Assembly (NCBI RefSeq): GCF_030815975.1
Contig: NZ_JAUSXL010000001.1
Location: 434,001 to 498,000 of the forward strand
Length of the DNA: 64,000 nucleotides
Direction: 5' to 3'
DNA from: Variovorax paradoxus
GTDB lineage: Bacteria; Pseudomonadota; Gammaproteobacteria; Burkholderiales; Burkholderiaceae_C
Shown here in pieces: positions 59,262 to 64,000 of this stretch. Under the pieces are notes generated by a model. The model was given only the letters and a program-made list of their open reading frames with translations. It made no database searches and had not been told where the DNA came from. The position numbers were made by a program, and so were the translations under genes. The first letter of the stretch is position 1. Each line of letters opens with the position of its first letter.

Positions 59262-60371
59262 ATGACGACGATGAAAGCCGCCCGACTGCACAAGGTCGGC
59301 GCCCCGATGGAGGTCGAGCAACTGCCGATTCCGCAGCCCGCTGCCAACGACGTGCAGGTGAGGGTGCGTGCCTGCGGCATCGTGCCCAACCTGGGCAACA
59401 TCCTGGCCAACTGGACGACCTGGTTTCCGGAACTGCCGCTGCCGCCGCTGCCTGCGGTCTTCGGGCTGGACCCGGCCGGCGAGGTGACGGCGGTCGGCTC
59501 CCACGTGCACACGTGGAAGCCGGGCGATCGCGTCTACGTGAATCCCAGTCTCTACTGCGGCGGCTGCCGCGCCTGCCGCAACGGCGACCTCGTCAACTGC
59601 ACGCACTACGCGTTCAGCGGCTACTTCGGCTTCTCGCAGAACTCGCTCAAGCTCTACAAGAACTACCCGTACGGCGGCCTGTGCGAATACATGATTGCCC
59701 CGCAGTACGCGCTGGTGAAGCTGCCCGACAACGTGAGCTTCAACCAGGCGGCGCGCTTCGGCTACCTGGGCACGATGTACTCGGCGATGCGCAAGGCGCA
59801 GGTCGGCCCCGGCCGGAGTGTGCTGATCAACGGCATCAGCGGCACGCTCGGTATCGGTGGTGCGCTTTTCGGCCTGGCCATGGGTGCCACGCGCATCCTC
59901 GGCACCGGGCGCAACCGGGAATTGCTGGCGCGCGTCAAGGCGCTCGCGCCCGATCGCATCGAGGTCTTTTCCAATGCCGACGGCGAGGCGATCGACGCCT
60001 GGGCCAAGGCGCGCACGGACGGGCTGGGTGTCGACACCTTCATCGACGCGCTGGGCCCCGGCGCGCCGCACGAGGCCTTCCAGCAGGGCGTGCGCGCCCT
60101 GAAGCGCGGCGGGCGCGCCTTCAACGTCGGCGCCATCGCAGGCATGGTGGGCATGGACCTGCACACCATGATGGACGAGCAGCAGAGCATCGAGGGCTCG
60201 GCCTGGTTCACCGCCGGCGAGGGACAGGACATGGCCGACATGGCAGAGGCCGGCACGCTCGACCTTTCGGTGTTCGAGCACGTGTGCTATCCGCTGGACC
60301 GCGTCAACGAAGCGATCTCGGGCATCGCGAGCCGCAACGGCGGCTTCAGCAACTTCGTCATCAATCCCTGA
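59262..60371 (+). CDS. Medium-chain (zinc-type) alcohol dehydrogenase-like protein
   Basis: The 369-residue protein has the medium-chain reductase fold. Cys99, Cys102, Cys105 and Cys113 (C-G-G-C-x-x-C ... N-C) form the structural zinc site, and G-I-S-G-T-L-G-I-G-G (about 193-202) binds the nucleotide. Cys38 occupies the catalytic zinc position, but the usual G-H-E is G-L-D (residues 68-70), so the catalytic metal site seems altered. GGAG at 59253-59256 fits ATG 59262, excluding a 17-codon extension that reads the regulatory box. It starts a transcript with a cupin gene and may oxidize or reduce a ring-cleavage product. Confidence 0.85.
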   Translation: MTTMKAARLHKVGAPMEVEQLPIPQPAANDVQVRVRACGIVPNLGNILANWTTWFPELPLPPLPAVFGLDPAGEVTAVGSHVHTWKPGDRVYVNPSLYCGGCRACRNGDLVNCTHYAFSGYFGFSQNSLKLYKNYPYGGLCEYMIAPQYALVKLPDNVSFNQAARFGYLGTMYSAMRKAQVGPGRSVLINGISGTLGIGGALFGLAMGATRILGTGRNRELLARVKALAPDRIEVFSNADGEAIDAWAKARTDGLGVDTFIDALGPGAPHEAFQQGVRALKRGGRAFNVGAIAGMVGMDLHTMMDEQQSIEGSAWFTAGEGQDMADMAEAGTLDLSVFEHVCYPLDRVNEAISGIASRNGGFSNFVINP

Positions 60372-60380
60372 AAGCGCGCC

Positions 60381-60923
60381 ATGAAGATCAGACGCGTGGT
60401 GGCAGGCACGGGCGCCGACGGCAAGGCGAAATTTCTTTCGGACGGCGCGGCGCCGCGCAGCGTCGAGTTCACGACCGTGCCCGGCTTTGCCGCGGCGCTG
60501 CTGTGGGCCACGGAGTCCACCGACACCGTGGGTGCCGGCGCTGCGGTCGACCGCACGGGCGAGGCGGGCTTCGCGCCTGCCAGCGGCGGGACTCGGCTCA
60601 TGATGGTCACATTCCCGCCCGATGCGGTGATGATGCGCGCCGACTTCGACGCGGCCGCCTTCGGCGCCGAGTTCGGCCGCCTGGTCCCCGGCCTGGCCGA
60701 GACCTTCGAGCCCGATCACCCCGGCATGCACACCACCGACAGCATCGACTACGACATCGTGCTCGACGGGGAGATCACGCTCGAACTCGACGACGGTGCG
60801 CAGGTGCTGCTTCGCCAGCATGACGTTGCCGTGCAGCACGGCAACCGGCATGCATGGCGCAACCTCGGCGACAAGCCCGCGACCATGCTGTTCGTGCTGC
60901 TGGGCGCCAGGCGCGCCGGCTGA
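60381..60923 (+). CDS. Cupin-domain protein
   Basis: The 180-residue protein has a C-terminal cupin: H-T-T-D-S-I-D-Y-D-I-V-L-D-G-E-I-T-L-E-L (about 116-135) and L-L-R-Q-H-D-V-A-V-Q-H-G-N-R-H-A-W-R-N (about 142-160). The first half carries a P-G-F-A-A-A-L-L-W-A-T-E segment common to small cupins of aromatic-acid operons. A metal site is likely (His/Asp, then His). It begins 9 bases after the dehydrogenase stop. The reaction is unknown. Confidence 0.83.
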   Translation: MKIRRVVAGTGADGKAKFLSDGAAPRSVEFTTVPGFAAALLWATESTDTVGAGAAVDRTGEAGFAPASGGTRLMMVTFPPDAVMMRADFDAAAFGAEFGRLVPGLAETFEPDHPGMHTTDSIDYDIVLDGEITLELDDGAQVLLRQHDVAVQHGNRHAWRNLGDKPATMLFVLLGARRAG

Positions 60924-60956
60924 GCCGGGATCGAGTCCATGGTGCCGATGCTTTCT

Positions 60957-61559
60957 TCAACCCTGGCCCGCCGAGCGCGACGCGGCATTGTCCAGCCATG
61001 CAATTTCCTGCAGCAGGTCGGCGAGCGCCACGCGCAGGAAGTCGAGCGTGGATCCGTCGACGAGCCGGCCATCGCGGATCCGCGTGCCGACGTTCGCGAT
61101 GGCGACGTGCTGCCGGACCACGGGCCGCGCCAGCGTGGCGGCCAGCGCGTCGCGGATCTGCGCCTGTGCGCGCACCCCGCCCGCGGTGCCCGGCGAGGCG
61201 GTCGCGATCAGGACCGGCTTGCCCTTGAGCGGGGAAGCGAAGCCGGGCCGCGAGGCCCAGTCGATGGCATTCTTCAGCACGCCGGGCATCCCGTAGTTGT
61301 ATTCCGGCGAGCACAGGACCAGGCCATCGGCCTGCGCAATGGCGGTCTTCAGCCGCGCTACGGCCGCGGGCGGCGCATCGCCATCGAGGTCGGCGTTGTA
61401 GAGCGGAATGTCGTCCAGGGGAAAGAGCTCGATGGATGCCGTCTCGGGCAGCAGCGGCTGCAGGCTGCGAAGCACCGCGGTGCAATGGGATTCGCGCCGG
61501 ATGCTTCCGGAAATGCCGAGCAGGCGGATGCCGTGGGTCGAAGTGCCGTGTGTTGTCAT
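60957..61559 (-). CDS. NADPH-dependent FMN reductase (flavodoxin-like)
   Basis: The 200-residue reductase has L-G-I-S-G-S-I-R-R-E-S (about 13-23), a flavin phosphate loop, and S-P-E-Y-N-Y-G-M-P-G-V-L-K-N-A-I-D-W (about 82-99), the classic NADPH-dependent FMN reductase signature. It reduces FMN or quinones at NAD(P)H expense and could keep quinone by-products of the pathway reduced. It is divergent from gntR, with box 3 between them, and converges with the cupin gene. ATG at 61559 was chosen over a 19-codon extension. Confidence 0.88.
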   Translation of the reverse strand: MTTHGTSTHGIRLLGISGSIRRESHCTAVLRSLQPLLPETASIELFPLDDIPLYNADLDGDAPPAAVARLKTAIAQADGLVLCSPEYNYGMPGVLKNAIDWASRPGFASPLKGKPVLIATASPGTAGGVRAQAQIRDALAATLARPVVRQHVAIANVGTRIRDGRLVDGSTLDFLRVALADLLQEIAWLDNAASRSAGQG

Positions 61560-61591
61560 GTGGATGTCCGTGTTCAGGAAAGCAGAGTTTA

Positions 61592-61617
61592 TGCATAAAA
61601 TACATTCCATGCACAAA
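61592..61617. promoter_or_regulatory. GntR-type box 3 (overlapping the gntR start codon)
   Basis: TGCATAAAA, eight bases, then ATGCACAAA; the gntR ATG (61609) lies in the right half. Its position suggests that GntR represses itself and the divergent reductase gene. Confidence 0.55.
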
Positions 61618-62310
61618 CAAGAAATCTCCCCCGCCTACGAGCCGCCGCTGGTCGAGCAGGCCTTCAGCCGCTTGCGGCAGGACGTCCTGGCCGGCACCTT
61701 CGAAGCCGGCGCCAAGCTCAAGCTCGACGAACTCCAGTCCGCCTACGGCTATTCGAGCAGTCCGCTGCGCGAGGCGCTGAGCCGGCTGGCGCAGGAAGGG
61801 CTCGTTCGCGCCGACGAGCGCCGCGGTTTTCGCGTGGCGCCGATCTCCGAAGACGACCTGGCCGACATCACGCGCATGCGGGTGATGCTCGACGTGCCGG
61901 CGCTGCGCGAAGCCATTGCCCACGGCGACGACGCCTGGGAGGCCGACATCCTGGCCGCGTACCACCGGCTGGAAAAGGTCGAGTCCCGCCTGAGCGACGG
62001 GCCGGTCATTCTCGACAACGACTGGTCGCAGCTGCATCGCGCCTTCCACCTCGCGCTGCTGGCCGCCTGCCCCTCGCTGCGCCAGCGCGTCTGGGGCGCG
62101 AGCCTGTTCGACCAGGCCGAGCGCTACCGGCGGTTTTCCGCGCGCCACAGGAAGACCGCGCGCCGCAAGTCGAACGAGCACAAGAAGATCATGGACGCCA
62201 CCTTGCGCCGCGACACGGACACGGCCTGCGCCCTGCTCGAGGAGCACATCCTGAGCACGCAGCGCAACGTGATCGCCGCGCTCAAGGCGGCCCAGGCCGC
62301 GCAATCGTAG
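61609..62310 (+). CDS. GntR-family (FadR/FCD subgroup) transcriptional regulator
   Basis: The 233-residue regulator has a winged helix-turn-helix (V-E-Q-A-F-S-R-L-R-Q-D-V-L-A-G-T-F then Y-S-S-S-P-L-R-E-A-L-S-R-L, about 12-60) and an all-helical FCD effector domain with the metal-type D-x-x-x-H pattern (L-D-N-D-W-S-Q-L-H-R-A-F-H, about 137-149) and a late H-I-L. It lies in the centre of the right-end aromatic island and three TGCATAAA-type boxes sit at the island's promoters. An aromatic acid or ring-cleavage product is the likely effector. Confidence 0.88.
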   Translation: MHKQEISPAYEPPLVEQAFSRLRQDVLAGTFEAGAKLKLDELQSAYGYSSSPLREALSRLAQEGLVRADERRGFRVAPISEDDLADITRMRVMLDVPALREAIAHGDDAWEADILAAYHRLEKVESRLSDGPVILDNDWSQLHRAFHLALLAACPSLRQRVWGASLFDQAERYRRFSARHRKTARRKSNEHKKIMDATLRRDTDTACALLEEHILSTQRNVIAALKAAQAAQS

Positions 62311-62343
62311 GGGCGCGAGACCCCGTCACTGGAGACAGACAGC

Positions 62344-62901
62344 ATGCTCAAGGTCGCCCGACCCACGCCATCGCATTTCGGCATCTTCGTCACCGACCTG
62401 GAGCGGATGGTGGCCTTCTACACCGAGACCTTCGACCTCACGATCACCGACCGCGGCGAAGGCCGCACCTTCAGGAACCAGCTGGTGTTCACCAGCGCCA
62501 GCCCGGACCAGCATCACCAGCTGGTGCTGGCCTCGGGCCGGCCGGCGGAGGCGACGTTCAGTACCGTGATGCAGATCTCCTTCGTGGTGCCGAGCATTCA
62601 GCACCTGCGCGACATTTCCGCGCGCGCCGAGGCCAGGGGCGCCACCAGCATCCGCGGCCTGAACCATGGCAACGCGCTCTCGGTCTACATGCTGGACCCG
62701 GAAGGCAACACGGTGGAGATCTATGTCGACACGCCGTTCTACATCGCGCAGCCGCATGGCGATCCGCTCGACCTGTCGAAGGACGACGAGACGCTCATGC
62801 GCGAGACCGAAGCCGCGTGCCGCCGGGACCCGACCTTCATGCCGCTCGCGCAGTGGCAGGCGCAGTTCGAGTCGCGTGCACCGACGGCGCCTGCCGCCTG
62901 A
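62344..62901 (+). CDS. Extradiol-type VOC dioxygenase
   Basis: The 185-residue protein has a one-domain VOC fold. His11 (P-S-H-F-G-I), His58 (D-Q-H-H-Q-L-V-L) and Glu125 (V-E-I-Y-V-D) line up with the 2-His-1-carboxylate iron site of extradiol dioxygenases, and H-G-N-A-L-S-V-Y precedes the D-P-E-G-N motif. It would cleave a catechol- or hydroquinone-type ring made by the FAD hydroxylase. It starts 33 bases after gntR and 44 before the FAH-type gene. Substrate unknown. Confidence 0.83.
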   Translation: MLKVARPTPSHFGIFVTDLERMVAFYTETFDLTITDRGEGRTFRNQLVFTSASPDQHHQLVLASGRPAEATFSTVMQISFVVPSIQHLRDISARAEARGATSIRGLNHGNALSVYMLDPEGNTVEIYVDTPFYIAQPHGDPLDLSKDDETLMRETEAACRRDPTFMPLAQWQAQFESRAPTAPAA

Positions 62902-62945
62902 CGCGCCCGCCTTTTCCCAATCCCCGCATTTCAACCGGAGTTCCC

Positions 62946-63809
62946 ATGAAGCTTTTGTCATTTGTCCATCAAGGCCGTGAAACCTGGGGCGCAGTCGTCG
63001 GCGACGGCGTCGTCGATCTCGGCAAGGCGCGCCCCCAGCATGCGGGCCTGGTCGACTACATCGCCTCGGGCGAGTACCTGCAGGCGGCGCAGCATGTCGA
63101 AGGATTGCCCATCGCGGCCAAGCTGGCCGACATCACCTTCCTGCCGGTGATCCCGCGCTCCGAGAAGATCGTGTGCGCGGTGCGCAACTACATGGACCAT
63201 CACCAGGAGGTGCTGGCCGCCGGCATGCAGCGCGAACTGTCGGAGCAGCCGCCGATCTTCCTGCGCGTGTGGCGTTCGCAGTGCGCGCACAACCAGCCGA
63301 TCGTGCGGCCGCACGTGTCGGAATCGCTCGACTGGGAAGGCGAGCTCGCCGTCATCATCGGCAAGGGCGGACGCAACATCGCCGAGGCGGATGCCTTCGA
63401 CCATGTGGCGGGCTACTCCTGCTACAACGACGGCAGCGTGCGCGAGTGGCAGTTCCATGCCAAGCAGATCGCCTCGGGCAAGAACTTCGAATCGACCGGC
63501 GGCTTCGGCCCCTGGATGGTGACGGCCGACGAGATCGCGCCGGGCCGCGCGCTCAAGCTCGAGACCCGGCTCAACGGCGAAGTGGTGCAGAGCAGCCACA
63601 CGGGCCACATGATCTTCAGCATTCCGAAGCTCATCAGCTACGCGTCGACCATCTTCACGCTCACGCCCGGCGACGTCATCGCCACCGGCACGCCGGCCGG
63701 CGTGGGCTGGAGCAAGAAGCCGCCGCGCTTCATGAAGCCGGGCGACGTGTGCGAGGTCGAGATCGAAGGCATCGGCGTGCTGCGCAACCCGATCGTGCAG
63801 CAGGACTGA
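62946..63809 (+). CDS. Fumarylacetoacetate hydrolase (FAH)-family protein
   Basis: The 287-residue protein has the FAH beta-roll with V-R-N-Y-M-D-H (about 76-82), metal-type acidic residues in L-D-W-E-G-E-L-A-V-I-I-G (about 128-139), Y-S-C-Y-N-D-G-S-V-R-E-W-Q (about 157-169) and D-V-I-A-T-G-T-P-A-G-V-G (about 244-255). Members hydrolyse C-C bonds of ring-cleavage products or hydrate/decarboxylate oxo-dienoates. After an extradiol-type dioxygenase this is the expected next enzyme. A GGAG-containing site (CCGGAG) precedes the ATG. Confidence 0.9.
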   Translation: MKLLSFVHQGRETWGAVVGDGVVDLGKARPQHAGLVDYIASGEYLQAAQHVEGLPIAAKLADITFLPVIPRSEKIVCAVRNYMDHHQEVLAAGMQRELSEQPPIFLRVWRSQCAHNQPIVRPHVSESLDWEGELAVIIGKGGRNIAEADAFDHVAGYSCYNDGSVREWQFHAKQIASGKNFESTGGFGPWMVTADEIAPGRALKLETRLNGEVVQSSHTGHMIFSIPKLISYASTIFTLTPGDVIATGTPAGVGWSKKPPRFMKPGDVCEVEIEGIGVLRNPIVQQD

Positions 63810-63882
63810 AGCCCAAAGGCCCAGCGCCCGGACCGCGGCGGCACAAGCCGCGGCCTTCATTCCACAACATTGGAGACAAACC

Positions 63883-64000
63883 ATGTGGCACAGACGATTG
63901 CTCGTCGCCGCAGGCCTGACCCTGGCCTGCGCGGCACCCCTTCACGGCCTGGCCCAGGGCTTCCCGGACAAGCCGATCAAGATCTACCAGGGCTTTGCGG
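63883..64000 (+). CDS. Bug/TctC-family periplasmic binding protein, N-terminal part
   Basis: Only the first 39 residues are in the window. A Sec signal (M-W-H-R-R-L-L-V-A-A-G-L, ending L-A-Q-G) is followed by F-P-D-K-P-I-K-I-Y-Q-G-F-A, the standard mature start of Bug proteins (the V-P-F position being Y-Q-G here). GGAG at 63872-63875 precedes ATG. It follows the FAH-type gene and is probably the uptake component of the aromatic island. Confidence 0.75.
   Translation, partial: MWHRRLLVAAGLTLACAAPLHGLAQGFPDKPIKIYQGFA

Noticed and set aside
1..64000. Mobile element or genomic-island boundaries, CRISPR arrays, rRNA and tRNA genes
   Set aside because: No transposase, integrase, spaced direct-repeat array or RNA gene was recognised, and base composition looks uniform apart from short AT-rich promoters.

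Overview
The window is high-GC, gene-dense chromosomal DNA from a metabolically versatile betaproteobacterium. The evidence points to Burkholderiales, most likely Comamonadaceae and Variovorax-like: five Bug/TctC-type periplasmic binding proteins without cognate TctAB membrane genes, SfnB-type sulfur-acquisition flavoproteins, a protocatechuate 4,5-cleavage branch (ligJ, ligK), many LysR/GntR/IclR/LacI regulators and short intergenic gaps. The genus is inferred from gene content only. No rRNA, tRNA, CRISPR, transposase or prophage gene was seen, and no gene-free stretch exceeds 300 bases.

Region 1 (1-13880) is an organosulfur scavenging island. A truncated ABC-type binding lipoprotein at the left edge is divergent from a plus-strand operon: msuE FMN reductase, two tandem sfnB paralogues, a MetQ/NlpA-type binding protein and an NtaA/DszA-type FMN monooxygenase. 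It converges, with abutting stop codons, on a minus-strand operon: amidohydrolase, SsuA-like binding protein, two permeases, ATPase, a second NtaA/DszA-type monooxygenase and a DszC/SfnB-type flavoprotein. The likely job is import of sulfonates or sulfones and oxidative desulfurization, with MsuE supplying FMNH2.

Region 2 (14076-26468) holds an amine-oxidase-like/cupin/aldehyde dehydrogenase operon; a ParD-like gene with a second-type methionine aminopeptidase behind an operator-like dyad; a helix-turn-helix/citrate-synthase fusion divergent from a 2-hydroxyacid dehydrogenase and two Bug proteins across a perfect dyad; and a LysR-controlled cupin/carboxymuconolactone-decarboxylase-like pair.

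Region 3 (26713-34988) centres on a lower protocatechuate/gallate 4,5-cleavage operon (ligJ, ligK, Bug protein, DUF1932 dehydrogenase, leaderless ModA-like protein), divergent from a LysR regulator with two DNA-binding domains. Region 4 (35015-48419) is mixed: an acyl-CoA dehydrogenase, a two-component system with a matching repeat box in front of itself and in front of an exported NTF2-like protein, a gamma-glutamyltransferase/Bug operon with LysR, DAHP synthase, small detoxification-type enzymes and a TerC protein.

Region 5 (48617-57024) contains a TRAP-transporter operon with a hydroxyacid dehydrogenase, a LigI-like hydrolase and an internal lacI, then an iclR facing an orphan TRAP binding protein plus aroQ, which suggests dehydroquinate/shikimate-type compounds. 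Region 6 (57085-64000, running off the edge) is a probable aromatic-ring catabolic island: an MhpA-like FAD hydroxylase, medium-chain dehydrogenase, cupin, flavodoxin-like reductase, extradiol-type VOC dioxygenase, FAH-type hydrolase and a Bug protein, with a GntR regulator and three related TGCATAAA-type boxes placed at its three promoter regions.
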